This document shows positions 42,595-55,799 of a stretch of DNA of 64,000 nt, in pieces. The stretch lies in NCBI RefSeq assembly GCF_902167145.1, contig NC_050097.1, positions 140,889,982 through 140,953,981 of the forward strand, read 5' to 3'. Source of the stretch: Zea mays. Its lineage: Eukaryota > Streptophyta > Magnoliopsida > Poales > Poaceae. The translations under genes were made by a program, and so were the position numbers. Within the stretch, counting starts at the first letter, position 1. Every line of letters starts with the position of its first letter. Under the pieces are notes generated by a model. The model searched no databases. It saw nothing but the letters and a program-made list of their open reading frames with translations, and was not told the origin of the DNA.

Positions 42595-45500
42595 TTGCTG
42601 ACCATTTCAATGTCTACTCTCTCAGGATCTTGTGTTCCACACACTCTCCAATTATCTGGTGAATGTCAAGGGTACCCCATCTCCATCTTTTTTTATTTAG
42701 GCAGTTCTCACTCTTTTGTCAGCTCAACATTAGCTTCCAAGCTTCATGGGGTCTCACTGCTCCCCCCTTTAGTGGCAGTCAAAGTGGCTAATGGCAGTAT
42801 TATTCATTGCACTTGTGTGATTCCTGCTGCTATCTGGATAACTCAGGGCTACAATTACTACTGATTTCTGTGTCTTTCCCCTCTCAGCTTATGATGTAGT
42901 TCTTGGTATGGATTGGATCGAGCACTTCGGCCCCATGAAGATTAATTGGAGAGGCCGGTGGTTAGCGTTACCATACAATGGGAAAATTGCGGTATTACAA
43001 GGAAAAGTTCACACTTCAGACTAGCCTGATATAATGCATGTGGTGTATCTGTTGCAGTCTGGTAGTGAACCTCAATTGCTCGACAACTTGGATCCAAGGC
43101 TGTCCCTAGTTCTGTAGAAATATCTATCAGTTTTCAACCCTAAACCCTAAACCCCCAAAAGGTTTACCACCATCCTGTCCTTGTGATCATACCATACCAC
43201 TGATACACGGTGCACAACCAGTGTTTATCCATCCTTACCGGTGTGCACCTACTATCAAGGATGAGATCAAAGCTCGGGTTAAGGAAATGCTCTAGTCAAG
43301 GATAATTCAACCCAGTACCGGTCCATTTTCAAGCCCAGTTTTGATGGTTCGCAAAAGGATCAAACCTGACATTTTTGTGTTGACTTTCGCCACTCAATGC
43401 TCACACAATCAAACGAAAATACCCAGTCCCAATCATTGCCGAGTTTTTGGACGAGCTGCCCGGGCTAGCTGGTTCTCCAGCCTTGATCTGCGAGCTGGAT
43501 TCCACCAGATATTATTCAAGGAGGGCGAAGAGTTCAAAACAGCATTTCAGACACATACTGATCACTACGAATTCCGTGTTATGGCGTTCGGGTTGACAGG
43601 CGCACCAGCAACCTTCTAGAGTGCAATGAACAACACCTTGCTGCCTGTTTTACGCAAGTTTGCCCTAGTATTTTTTGATGATATTCTGGTTTACAACCCT
43701 TCACTGGAAGCACATATTGAACACCGACGTGTGGTGCTGGAATTGGTCTAGAAATACAATTGGAAGGTTAAGTTGTCCAAGTGTACATTTGCCACAAGAT
43801 CCATTTCTTACCTCGGCCATATTATCAGTTCTGCAGGAGTTCAAATAGACCCACATAAAGTGACTGTTGTATGTTTGGAAGGTTAGCTGGCCCACTCCAA
43901 ACAATGCCAAGGAATTGCATAGTTTCCTCAGCCTTGCCGGTTACTATCGCAAATTTACCAAACACTTTGGTATTATTCCCAAGCCCCTAACTAATTTACT
44001 CCGAAAGAATATTATGTTCTACTAGACACAAGAACATGAAGTGACATTTCAGTGTCTCAAATTAGCCCTTAGTCAGGCCCCAGTTCTTGCTCTTCCCAAT
44101 GTCTCTAAGCAGTTCATCTTGGAAACTGATGCTTGTGCCATGGGAATTGGAGCAGTGCTTATGCAAGCTGGACATCCACTCGCCTTTTTCAATAAGGCGT
44201 TGAGCCCAAAGACCACAGGACTTTCCACTTAAAAGAAGGAATATCTAGCTATCTTGATGGTCGTTGAGCACTGGCGTTCCTATCTCTAGCATGCCGAGTT
44301 TATCATCCACACTGATCAACGTAGTTTGGTTCACCTCAACGAGCAACGACTCCAACAAAAGGTGTTCACCAAATTGATGGGCCTACACTACTCCATTCTA
44401 TACAAAAAAGGATCTGACAATCGAGTGGCTGATGCATTATCCTACCGTCCACCCCATGAGGCATCCTGCTTAGCCATTTCCCCATCCTGGGTAGCTCGAG
44501 TGTTGGATTCATACAGCCAGGATCCTCATGCCACACAGTTGTTAGCCAAGTTGTCCTTGGATAATGACTTAGTGCCCCACTTCTCCTTACAACAAGGGCT
44601 CCTCAGGTTTAAGAATCGCATTTAGACAGGTGACTGTGCACTGATCAAACAACAACTGGTGGAGGCTTTTCATCAGTCTCCTCTTGAGGGTCATTCTAGC
44701 ATTCCGGTTACCTACCGACGCCTCAAGCAAGCTTTTGCTTGGAAGGGTATGCGATTGTTTGTTCAATCCTGGGTTCAGTCTTGTAGCGTTTGCCAATAGG
44801 CAAAAACAGGCCGCACTCGTAGTCCTAGACTGCTCCAGCCACTGGACATTCCTTCTGCGGCCTAGAACACCATTTCTATGGACTTCATAGAGGGATTACC
44901 CAAATCTTCCCGCTACAATTGTGTACTTGTGATAGTTGACTTATTCACAAAGTATGCTCACTTTGTTCCCCTGACACACCCATTTACAGCTGTTGGAGTT
45001 GCTCATGCCATCTTCCACAATATATATAAGCTCCACGGGCTACCTGCTGCTATAGTATCCCACCGTGACAGGATCTTTACCAGCAACTTTTGGCATGAAT
45101 TTTTTCAGTCAGCTGGTGTTAACCTCGACATGAGGAGTGCTTATCAGCCCCAATCAGATGGGCAAAATGAACGTGTCAACCAGTGCTTGGAGACTTACCT
45201 TCGCTACTTCGTACATGCTTGTCCGAGTAAGTGGTCCAGTTGGCTCTCAGCGGCTGAGTATTGGTATATTACTAGCTATCACTCTTCTATTGGTCAATCC
45301 CCATTCAAGGCTCTATATGGATACCCACCAAAACACGTCGGTCTTCAGAACTTGGACTCTTCTTCCACTGAATTGTCTGACTTCCTCCAAGAAAAGGCGG
45401 TCATCACCAATCTGCTTCGTCAGCACCTCAATAGAGCTAAGATCAGGATGAAATCTTAGCCTCACAAAAAATGTTCAGAGCTGGTGTTTCAGATTGGTGA

Positions 45501-45860
45501 TATGGTATTCTTAAAACTGTAGCCTTATATTCAGACATCTCTCGTGCCACGGGCATCTCAGAAGTTGTCATTTCATTACTTCGGACCCTACAAGGTGTTG
45601 GCTAAAATTGGTACTATGGCGTATACTCTGGATCTGCCGGCATCTGCTGCAATTCACCCCACATTCCATGTCTCACAATTGAAAAGTGCTCTACCACCAA
45701 TGGCTCAGGTAACACCAGAGCTTCCTGATTCTACTCTTCACTCACAGTTTCCAGTGGCTGTCCTACAGCGACGCGTCGTCACCCGCGGACTATGAACAAT
45801 ACCCCAAGGCTTGATCAGATGGTCATCACTGTCACTGCCTCTTACCACCTGGGAATACTT
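42595..45860 (+). pseudogene. pol of the Reina-type element: protease, RT, RNase H, integrase, chromodomain
   Basis: The protease piece reads FYLGSSHSFVS, where the family has D-S-G-S-S, so the catalytic Asp is lost (about 42690-42725). RT has FSSLDLRAGFHQI (43475) and FFDDILVY (43672), a changed YxDD box. RNase H has LETDACAMGIGAVL (44120). Integrase has MDFIEGLP (44878), SHRDRIF in place of the usual SDRDRIF, so the second catalytic Asp is a His, and DGQNERVNQ. After an HVSQLK segment (45678) comes a chromodomain, IRWSSLS...TTWEYLEPL (45814-45870), which targets integration to chromatin marks in relatives. At least eight stops or shifts were seen. Confidence 0.82.
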
Positions 45861-45929
45861 GGAGCCCTTGAAGCAACACTTTCCATCAGCCCTAGCTTGG
45901 GGACAAGCTGGTGCTAAAGGTAGGGAAGA

Positions 45930-46099
45930 TGTCAGCCACCAGGAGCACCAAACGCAGCCACTGGCGGGAGCCGAAGGAGATCAAGGCACAGTCGAGCAGG
46001 AGATGAGGCCCAGGAGGATGATCAAGCCCAACTCTCGCGTGACAGGTGGTCCAAGTAATAGCCCATGTCCACAGGGATATAGTTTTATATATGTACTGC
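45930..46099 (+). repeat. 3' LTR of the Reina-type element, truncated by insertion
   Basis: TGTCAGCCACC to GTACTGC, matching the first part of 40750-41053. It stops abruptly at TGTCACACCC, the end of the minus-strand Tekay-like LTR. ACTGC (46095-46099) should be one copy of that element's target duplication; the other is lost. Confidence 0.85.
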
Positions 46100-47279
46100 T
46101 GTCACACCCGGTTCTGGGGGCAAAACCGATTGCATAACATATGTGGGCCAGGATCCATTTCCCACACATATGTTGACGTCACAAGTGTAATATATCAAAA
46201 GACAATGCAATAAAGGCATAAAGAGAGTAGAGTACTTTATTACATCATCTAAATCATTGTATCTTTAACAATTATCAACATCAAAGTAGGGTGGAATTAA
46301 ATATGGGCACTCTTCCACAAGAAGGTGACTGGCGCATCGTTAGACTTAAAACTCATCATCGTCATCAGCGAAGTCTTCAACATCACCCTCTGATCAAAAC
46401 ATTAGCAAGGGTGAGCTCACTTATGGTTGGGGCTCAGCAAGTGGGGGAAAATTAATGCAAGTTAACAAGGTAGGCTACGGATAAGCGGTAATCATATTAG
46501 TTGGTCAATATTTTATTAGCAACACCTATCTTACTAATAAGTGTGTATCCCAAGTATCCCAATTAATCAAAGGTATAAGGGTATATCAAAACCACTTAAG
46601 TGAAACAACTTAAGCAAACCATTGGTAGATCATCAGATCTCGATTTATTGTCCATCTTTAAGTTCAATTATCATGTGACGGTCCAGGTTGCTTTTAACCG
46701 TGAGCACGACTGCATATCAGTTTTACACTCTGCAGAGGTGGTACAACTTTACCCACAAGCCATGTATCCCATCTAATCTGGGTTGATCGAACACGTAAAC
46801 ACTGCCAACATCAATGGCTAAGGATCCATTATGAGGCTTTCACAAAAATATTCTTCATACAAAGCCACTCGCTAAGGTTTCCACGTCAGTATTGATGGCC
46901 CTCTGGGTGAGGTAACTTAGCCAAGACTACCACCCCATGTTGACATGAGCTGCCACCAAACCACTGCCCCCCTCTTGCCCATCTTTCAGGTAGGGTTGCT
47001 AAGCACTAAGTCTATAGAGCTAATTACCAAAGCCAGAGCCATGATAGCACTCGTGGTTGAACTGTTATCCTAGGTGGTCACTCCATGTTCCATATAACAC
47101 AAATTGTTCTTGTTTAACCAATGGGTTAACAACATAAATAAACTTCATTTCCGGAACATAGTATCATTAAAAGAGTGACATCATATTCATCAAGTTGAGC
47201 AATAGCAAAAATTGCTAAGCAAAGCATTTATCCTAGGGTAATTCAAGGAATAGGGTTGGTAATTCTAGGAAATCCTTAT
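46100..47279 (-). repeat. Tekay/Del-type 3' LTR, distal part (U5 side)
   Basis: Ends at 46100 with TGTCACACCC (the complement gives ...GGGTGTGACA). It continues at 56900-58780 across the Grande-like insertion, whose target duplication CTTAT lies at 47275-47279 and 56895-56899. No coding sequence is supported. Confidence 0.85.
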
Positions 47280-47915
47280 TGTTGGGGGCCTTCTTCTTCG
47301 CCGAAGGTCCTCCAAGCAAAAACACCTTCGGCAGGTTGATATGCAAGCAGACACAACACGAAGGTTTAAGCCGAAGCTACAATTCAGGGAGCTTCGGCAT
47401 GACGAGGCGCCTTGAGACGAAGGGCAGCACTGACTTAAAGAGTAAAAGACTGTTTAGTCCATGATAACTTGTGTCTTGGTTATGATTAGTTATCAAGGAC
47501 ACAAATGTAATTTTGTCCAGGCTGCGTCCCGTGCCTATAAATAGGTGAACAGTACCCCTGTACTGTTCATGCTGATTGGTATTCACTCGCATGTCGCATT
47601 TGGTTTCTTACTTTCTGTCAAGCCGAAGGTACAAATGTAATTTATTGTTATTAATATTTGTTCATGATTGGATAATGAGAATATAAATAATACGATGATT
47701 TAATGTGATTGTCCATGTTATTTTCCATGTTCCTTATGTTCCTACATTCATTATTATTACATGCTGAGATGATGAAGGTATGTCCTTCATAACCTTCGTC
47801 TGTAGATCATTATATCCTAAGGGAAATAATGCTTCGAAGGACGAAGGTCTTTGACCATTAACATCTTGTGTTGCCTTGTTCTTAACTCATAGCATTTGAG
47901 AACAAGTCCCCAACA
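47280..47915 (+). repeat. 5' LTR of the Grande-like element
   Basis: 636 bp, TGTTGGGGGCC to CCCCAACA. Many CGAAGG/CCTTCG motifs. TATAAATA at 47537-47544 is the probable TATA box and is kept in the 3' LTR near 56527. Confidence 0.95.
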
Positions 47916-47933
47916 TTGGCGCCCACCTCCGGT
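47916..47933 (+). other. Primer binding site
   Basis: TTGGCGCCCACCTCCGG directly after the 5' LTR. The minus-strand Grande-like element has the same site at 63855-63871. I cannot name the tRNA with confidence. Confidence 0.75.
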
Positions 47934-47957
47934 GAACTCACTTCCACTGTTGAGACG

Positions 47958-48074
47958 ATGGCTTCGTTCAACAACCAAGTTGTAGCACCTTCGATCATGA
48001 AGCTGGTGCTCCCAATCACGGGCGGTTCAAGTTCAGAGCCAGCCAACAAGAAGCAGAAGAAGGAAGCGCAGTGA
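47958..48074 (+). pseudogene. Remnant of gag N-terminus
   Basis: ATG 47958 starts MASFNNQVVAPSIMKL and reaches TGA after 38 codons. Protease sequence begins almost at once, so the capsid and nucleocapsid parts are deleted. The other Grande-like copy (62520-63850) still has them. Confidence 0.6.
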
Positions 48075-51000
48075 AGAGTGCAACATGTTGGGGTGCAAGG
48101 ACCCTTCGTTAGGTCCAAGTGGTCCCACATCCCAATCACCTTCTCCCAGGAGGATCTCCAGCTAAAAGATTATCCTCACAATGATGCTATGGTCATATCT
48201 TGTGTCATCAAGGGATTTCTGGTCCACAATGTTCTGGTTGACACAGGCAGTGCAGCAGTCATTATATTTGCAAAGGCTTTTAGGCAGATGCAAGAACTAG
48301 AGGACAAGATTCATGATGCTACACACCCTCTGTGTGGCTTCGACGGACGGTAGATTGTGGCACTTGGCAAAATCACAATGTTAGTTACCTTCGGTTATGT
48401 CCACAACACAAGAACTTAGCAAGTTGTTTTTGACATTGTCGACATGGAGTACCCATACAATGCAATCATTGATCGAGGAACACTTAATGCCTTCGAAGCA
48501 ATACTTCATCCAGCATACTTATGCATGAAGATACCTTCGGAACAAGGGCCCATTGCTGTCCATGGAAGTCAAGAAGCTGCTAGAAGGGCTGAAGGGAGTT
48601 GGACAGATTCAAAGGCAATCCACAACATAGATGGAGCCAAAGCTTGTCAACAATATAAACACAAAAGAGAGAAGGCTGCTTCGGCAGATCAGCCAAAGCC
48701 TATGCTCCTATGTGAAGATATAGCAGATCAAAGGGTACTGCTGGGATCTCAGCTATCTGATGAGCAAGAAAAAACTCTGATAAGGTTTTTGTTCAACAAC
48801 AAAGATGTCTTTGCTTGGACAGCCAATGATCTTTGTGGTGTCAACAGAGATGTCATCGAACATTCACTTATTGTGGATCCATCTTTCAGGCCAAGGAAGC
48901 AAAGACTTCGGAAAATGTCTGATGATAAAGCTGAAGGTGCTTGGAACGAAGTAAACAGACTTCTCAGTGCTGCTGTTATCAGAGAAGTAACGTATCCAGA
49001 ATGGCTAGCTAACACTGTTATGGTGAAGAAGGCTAATGACAAATGGAGAATGTGTATTGATTTCACAGATCCCAACAAAGCATGCCCAAAGGACGAGTTC
49101 CCATTACCAAGAATAGACTCCCTTGTAGATGCAGCATCATCTTCAGAGCTCATGAGTCTGCTGGACTGCTACTCAGGCTATCATCAAATTTGGATGAAAA
49201 AGGAAGATGAGCCAAAGACTAGCATCATAACTCCTAGTGGCACTTATTGCTACCTTCGGATGCCTGAGGGGCTCAAGAATGCTGAAGGAAGCTTCAGCAG
49301 AATGACAACCAAGGTCCTTCACTCTCAAATAGGTAGGAATGTGCTGACTTATGTCGATGACATCATAGTAAAAAGCACGAAGCAAGAGAATCATATTGCT
49401 GACTTGCAGGAGACATTTGCCAATTTTAGGCAAGCTGGTCTAAAATTAAATCAAGAAAAGTGTGTTTTTGGAGTAAAGAAGGGCAAGTTCCTTGGCTTTC
49501 TGGTTTCAACAAAGGGAATTGAAGCTAACCCAAATAAGATCAAGCTATCCTTCGGATGGAGCCACCAAATACAAAGAAGGGGGCCCAACGGTTGGCAGGA
49601 AGGCTGGCATCGTTAAATAGATTTATATCTAGATCAGCAGAAAGGAATCTACCATTCTTCGAAATACTAAAGTCAGCCGAAGTTTTCCAATGGGGTCTGG
49701 CTCAGCAAAGGGCTTTCGAAGAGTTAAAGCAATACATGATAGACTTGACAACTCTAACTCCACCTTCGCCAGGGGCTCCATTACTCTTATATGTAGCAGC
49801 CTCTCACTCTGCAGTCAGTGTGGCGCTTGTACATGAGAAGTAAGATGGCCAGGTCAAAAAACAAGCACCAGTATATTTTATCTCTGAAGTTCTAAGCTTA
49901 TCAAAGAAAAATTATACAGAATTGGAGAAGGTGCTATATGCTGTGTTGATGGCCTCCAGGAAGCTTCTGCATTATTTTCAAGCATATCATATAATTGTTC
50001 CTTCGTCGCAACCTTTCAAAGACATAATGAGGAATAGAGAAGCTACTGGGAGGATTGGAAAATGGGCTGTCGAGCTCAATGAATTTTCTATTGACTATGT
50101 ACACAGGTCCTCAATTCAGTCCCATGCGTTAGCAGATTTCATCGCTGATTGGACGCTAGGGGCTCAGGAAGAAGTAACAAAAGATGCCGAAACCTAGACA
50201 ATATTCTGTGATGGCTCTTGGGGAACCTTCGGCGCAGGAGCCGCTGCTGTCCTAGTAGCGCCCTCTAAAGTCAGAACATGCTATATGCAGCAAGACTGGA
50301 TTTTAGTTGTACAAATAACATTACTGAGTACGAAGCCCTTCTGTTGGGGCTTCGGAAGCTAAAGGCAATGGGAATAGGAAGGGCGATCCTTAAAACTGAC
50401 TCCCAAGTCATCTCTGGCCATGTAGACAAAAGCAGCAAGGCAAGGGATCCAAAGCTTGAAAAATATTTGGACACAGTCCGAAGGTTGGAGGCCTCTTTCG
50501 AAGGTTTTTCTGTAAAAAATATTCCAAGAGGGGAAAATGAGCATGCAGATCTACTAGCTAAGTCAGCAGCACAGGGGCTCCCTCTACCTTCGAAAGTATT
50601 CTTTGAGACAATAAAAGCACCTTTGGTTGAAGTTATGGAGAGAGCAGTGCTCGCAATATCACCTGTACATAGTGAAGATTGGAGGATTGAAATCATATCT
50701 TTCCTCCAAGGTAACTATCTTTTGGATGACGAAGTTTATAATAAAAGAATGGAAGCAAGGACAAGACCATATGTCATGATAGAAGGGGAGTTATACAAAC
50801 ATGGAGTTTGCTCTCCACTTCTCAAGTGTTTATCCAGAACCGAAGGTATAGAGCTAATGAAGGAAATACATGCAGGTTTGTGTGGATCTTACATTGGGTA
50901 TAGGTCTTTGCTAGGAAAGGTTTTTAGATAAGTATTTTATTGGCCGAAGGCAGCTTCGGATGCAGCAGACTGGTTCAAAAGTGCGAAAATTGTCAAAAAT

Positions 51001-51902
51001 GTGAAAAAGACCAGAAACAACCTTCGTCGCTAACTCAGTTAATACAGCCAACCTGGCCATTGCAAAGATGGGGATTAGATTTGTTGGGTCCACTCCCACC
51101 AGCACAAGGCAACTTGAAGTATGTTGTAGTGGCAGTAGAATATTTTTCCAAATGGATTGAGTTGAAGCCCTTAGCTACAATAACTTCGGTCACGGTCCAA
51201 AAATTCTTCTGGATAAATATTGTTTGTCGCTTCGGTGTGCCGAAGGCAATAACCATGGACAATGGTACACAATTTGATGTCGAAGCATTCAAAGATTTTT
51301 GTGACCGAATCGGTACGAAGATTCATTTTGCATCAGTTAGGCATCTAGAATCAAATGGGCTGGTAGAAAGAGCAAATGGTATTATAATGATAGGAATAAT
51401 GAAGCTAATATTCAACCAGCCTAGAGGAAAGTGGCTAGACGAACTGATTAAAGTGGTGTGGAGCCACAACACAACTGCGTCAAGGTCAACAGGATTTACA
51501 CCCTTCAAGCTCTTATTTGGTGACGAAGCAATAACTCTAGAAGAAGCGAAGATAGGATCAATAATAACAATAGCTTCGGCAGAAGACGAAGCTGATTATC
51601 AAGTAACAAAAGATACTATAGAAGGGACCAGACTTTAGGCTATAAAGCACATCAATAAATATCAGGCCGAAACAATAAAGTGGCGTGATAGAAAAGTTCG
51701 ATTGAAAAACATCAAGCCAGGGCATCTGGTGCTTCGGAGAGTGGCCAACCCAAATACAGTGGGCAAGTTGCAACTGAAGTGGGAAGGTCCTTTTCTGGTA
51801 GTATCTTTGTTAAGACCCGGTTCTTATCGATTGAAGGATATGGACGGCAACGACATACCCAGATCTTGGAATGCGGATGAGCTTCGGCGATACTATGTGT
51901 AA
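48075..51902 (+). pseudogene. pol of the Grande-like element: protease, RT, RNase H, integrase (broken)
   Basis: Protease has VLVDTGSAAVII (48231). RT runs 48444-49616 with MCIDFTDPNKACPKD and catalytic YVDD (49350-49361). RNase H has TIFCDGSWG (50199) and TEYEALLLGLR (50320). The integrase zinc segment has CENCQKC (50985), and the core has WGLDLLGPLPP, DNGTQFD and NGLVERANG, the full DDE set. The C-terminus ends SWNADELRRYYV at TAA 51900-51902. Breaks seen: stops at 48351, 48417, 49841, 50195, 50929 and 51636, and frameshifts near 49540, 50284 and 50970. Confidence 0.92.
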
Positions 51903-52094
51903 TGTGATGTAATCTTTTTTTCATTTTTTCTATAGCACCCTTTTCCTTTCAAGAGGAAAGAAAGGTTTTTAATGGGGCCATAGCTTGGAATTTTTCATTC
52001 TTATTTAGCCCTACGAGGGCCAAATCCCCAAAAGATGTAATATGTAAAATCTGAGCATGCACCATCGAGTGCAAAAAGAAAAATAGGGAGAAGC
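51903..52094 (+). other. Start of the non-coding spacer after pol
   Basis: T-rich and purine-rich sequence between the pol stop and the tandem repeats; nothing coding. Confidence 0.5.
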
Positions 52095-52460
52095 TCAAAA
52101 GACGTCCCCAAGGGGATGCAGAGCATGACGAAGCTACAAAAAAGTCATTCCTAAGGGAGCTTAGTGTAAGTTTTCTGCTCAAAAGTCGTTTCTAAGTGAA
52201 TGCAGAGCCAAAAGTATGATGAAGCTGCAAAAAAGTCATTCCCAAGGGAGCGCAGCGTAAGTTTTCTGCTCAAAAGTCGTTCCAAAGGGAATGCAGAGCC
52301 AAATACCACCGAAATAGAAGGTGAAGAAGTTCAAAGTCATTCCTAAGGGGATGCAGAACTTAAATGCCACCGAAATAGAAGGTGAAGAAGCACAAAAGTG
52401 TTCCTAAGGGGATGCAGAGCTTAAAAGACTCAAACGTTGTTCCTAACAGGATGCAGAGTC
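52095..52460 (+). repeat. Short tandem repeats (AAGGGGATGCAGAGC type) between pol and the antisense gene
   Basis: About eight diverged copies of GTCGTTCCTAAGGGGATGCA with AGAGC-like ends, at spacings of 40-60 bp. The reverse complement, CTCTGCATCCCCTTAGGAAC, forms a 97-bp periodic array at 61815-62105 in the other Grande-like copy, so the array is part of the family. Confidence 0.75.
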
Positions 52461-52879
52461 TCGGTGTGGTTTCATGTGTGTGTTAGGGACATTCATTTGC
52501 ACATTACATTACATCATTCATTGCATTCATATACATTCATGTAGTCATTCATAGGATCATCATCATCATAACATGAAGCACAAACAAATACTTCAGCTTT
52601 GATAACAATGCTTCGAAAAGCACGAAGCAAGTATATGCTTCGTTGTGTACGAAAAGAAGGGAAGGTGTTTTTCGCCTTCGGCTCAAAATACACAAGTTTC
52701 GTCCACATCAAAGCAATTTATACATGAATGGAAAGGTAAAAATATATTACAAGGTATGGACAAATATACAGAGTAATGTTTAATTCTCGATTACAATATC
52801 TTTTACAGAGATAATACAAATGCTTCTAAGATTTATGCAGGCAGGCCTAAAAAACAGCTTCAGCGGCCTTCGGAATCTG

Positions 52880-55799
52880 CTTTGGATTATTAATCTTTGG
52901 CATCATCATCCTACACACAACAAAACCATATAAGGTAAAAATTAATCACAAGAAAAGGTAAGCAACAGGTATAAGTTTCATACCAGCTTAAGCAAGCTTC
53001 GGGCCAATTTGTGTTATAAATCTGCTCCCTATGCTTCGAGCCTCGCTGGGAATATCAACCAAATCTGTTGAAGATAGGCTGAAGGTTGGTCTATTCACAA
53101 TCTTCGCGTGCGTACAACCAGCTTTCAGAAATGTTGCAGCTATGCCGCGAGAAGCTAGCAGGACACAGAAGTCACCGTGCCCCGCTATTACTTCGTCAAG
53201 CGCCTCGACTTCGCCTTCAATGTGTTTGAAGGTGCTTGATATGTTTTTGGACGAAGGGGTAAACTTTTCAGTGCTGGCTCCAACTGAGTTAAAAACCTTT
53301 TTCAATCATTGTACGCAGCGGCTGCCAAAACCCAGACACATGTTCCGAAGCTCTTTGAAAGAGCTGCAGCTTTGTATTTTCGACAGCTTCGGCTTTGTAT
53401 TTTCGACAGCTTCGGCTTCGTATTTTGTCTGCAAGCTTTTTCTGTCTTGTTCAAAGCTCTCTGATTTTTGTAGAAGTTCCCCGCTTAATCTAGTATTTTT
53501 GGCTTGCACTTCTGCAAGGGAACCTTCCATTGCTTGGAGTAGGAAATCTTTCTTTTCAAGAGAAGCTTCGTATTCTTTAATTTTGTTCTCTAAACCCTCG
53601 ATTATAATTTTGTTCTTTTTATCTTCGAGGTCTTGCTGCATTTGCAGTGCTTTGCTTAGCAACATACTCTATAGAGATAAACCTTCATCAGCAAATTTTC
53701 TTCTTCTCAAAAATCAAAAAGAAAAATTTCGCTTCATCACAAGAAATTTACCTTGAAGTTGGAATAAAACAAACTACCGACGATATGTTGTCGTCGGTAG
53801 CTGCTAATATCAGCTTCGAGCTTCGAAAACCCGACACTCTTCGATAGAGTGCCGATTATCTTTGCCCCGGTGCGGTCGCGGACGCATCCTAAGGCTTCTT
53901 CTTCGATCCCACCAAAGAGCATGGCTCCTGACTGGTAGCCACAGGAAATGCCATATTCCTGTAGCTCCTTCTTTTCGGCCTCAGATAGTTCTTGCCCGAC
54001 CAGGTTTCGAAGGTCGAAATCTTTTTCCTCCGAAGTAGCATCAGCAATTTTCTTTCCTTTGTCAGGCACTGGGGCCATGAACTTTTCCGCAGCCGCAACT
54101 GTTTCTTCTGTAGGCATATTCAATAACAATTTATCAATTATAGATAGTGTGCTCTCCAAGTTGGCGGCTTCAGCGGCAGCTGCAGCTTCGGCAGAAATGT
54201 TTGCCTCGGTAGTGGCTGGGGCTGGTGGTGGTGTCCGTTCAATGGCTTCCATTATTGTGTCGATCCTTCGCTTTTTCTGCCCATCCACCTTTTTTGTAGC
54301 TGAAAGCTCGTCCTTCTATAAAAGCTTCGTCAGTTCTGGTCCCAGAGGACTTAGCAACTTGATAGGTAGAGATTCAGTCATTACCTTTAAAATTTCTGCC
54401 ACTTCGGCAGCAGGGGGTGTCGAAGGAGTCTCGTCTTCTACCTCGGTCACCTTCGGCTCTGGAGTTGCAGCTTCTTTTCTTCAAAGCTGCCACCTTCGGC
54501 TCAAGAGTGGATTTTCTCTTTTTTAAGATATTCTCATCCTCCTTCACCATTCTGGCAGCTTGTCTGCTCAGAACGCTAACAATCATTTTCCTTTTTGCCC
54601 CTTCGGCAACCTTGTTGAGCTGCTCATAATCAAGGTATTCAAATTTTAGAGCGTCCATTACCCGGTTTAACCTTCGTTTTGGCCAGGTGCCGAAGGCTGC
54701 TGTCATTAATTGGTCTTCTTTTTTGGTATAGTTCCCTAGAATTTCATTACACATAGTTTCAATCATTTCCTGCCATTATTGGCAAGGCTCCTTGAACTGT
54801 TTCTCAAATTTAAAGCGATAAGGTAATTGAACAAGTTCATATTTCTTTTTTGTTCCCTTCATCTTCGACATCACCCAGTCACTTGACGTTGGGTACGTTC
54901 GGTTGGCTAGGTATTCTTGCACCAAGTCCCTGGTGCCGATTTGTCCAGCCACCACCCTGAATTCTACCTCGGCCAGCTGGCATGCTGACCATAGTTGCAT
55001 GTTGCATAGGGGCCTGGTCATTCTGAAGTTTAAAATCAGCGGGCACATGACCATCATCATTAGTTTCCCCCTCTTCTTCTCATCGGCCTTGATATAAAAG
55101 CATTCACCTTTCCAGCCGGTTGGCCATCTGGTGCGGTAGCTGAGAACTGGAACCTTTGTATCCTTGCGATACGCAAAATTGTAGTAGCCAAAATTTTCAT
55201 GCAGACCGTCTGCCCTGGCCTTCGTCTGGTAGTGCAACTCATGCACTCGGCAGAATGCTTCGGCATCTGGGCTCATCCCTTGGCTTCGGAGGGCCCAGAT
55301 GAAGACACTAAGCCTAACAATGGCGTTAGGGGTCAGCTGATGAAGATATATTTTGAAAATTTTCAAGACTTCCCCTATCATCTCATTCAGAGGAAGTCGG
55401 AGTCCTGCTCTGAAAAAACTCTTGAAAACCACTACTTCATCATCCTTCGGCGCTGGGGTGGTCTCTTCTCCAGCAAATCGGATAAGTTTCCTTTCAGCTT
55501 CCCCAAAGTAGCCCAGCTTCATCATCATGGGCATGTCAACTTCAGACACAGTAGATTTCTCAAAATCTAGATGGCTGGGTTTTGATGGGATCAAAATACT
55601 ATAATCTTCTTCAACCTCTTCAATATCTTCTTCTTCAACAACAGTCTGTTCAGCTTCGGCAACAGCAGTACCTTCGTCAGTTTTCCCCCGTCACAACTAG
55701 ACCTGATTGTTTCATAACTTCGGAAATTGGCACTGCCTCGGTGACCTTGGTCTTTTCTCCTTCACGAGTCACCCTAGCAGTCGAACGTACTCTTGCCAT
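52880..55799 (-). pseudogene. Antisense gene of the Grande-like element (putative gypsy-type transposon domain protein), with introns
   Basis: Runs opposite to pol. ATG 55799 (MARVRSTARVTREGE) leads, after a frameshift near 55685, into an acidic segment. The conserved domain at 55594-54776 has PNAIVRLSVFIWALRSQG, VHELHYQTKARADG and GYYNFAYRKD, a match to what is catalogued as the putative gypsy-type transposon domain (PF04195). A Lys/Arg-rich part, an Ala/Glu-rich part and a coiled coil follow. Introns with GT-AG ends: 53751-53669 before MLLSKALQMQQDLED, and 52983-52911. Stops at 54776, 54374 and 53306 and a frameshift near 54480 inactivate it. The function of the family is unknown. Confidence 0.75.

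Larger units (their letters stand above)
40750..46099 (+). mobile_element. Ty3/gypsy chromovirus, Reina-type, 3' LTR cut off
   Basis: Short LTRs (5' LTR 304 bp; 3' LTR from 45930 broken at 46099 after 170 bp) and the domain order protease, RT, RNase H, integrase, chromodomain fit the Reina clade. The primer site TTTGGTATCAGAG begins at 41054. The last ~127 bp of the 3' LTR are missing because a Tekay-like element inserted there. Numerous stops make every domain non-functional; this is one of the older insertions in the window. The bases before it (GGGCT) lack a visible partner. Confidence 0.85.

Noticed and set aside
53031..53756. 241-codon plus-strand ORF in the Grande-like element
   Set aside because: It is the reverse frame of the coiled-coil exons of the antisense gene; the minus-strand reading matches the other Grande-like copy, this one does not.
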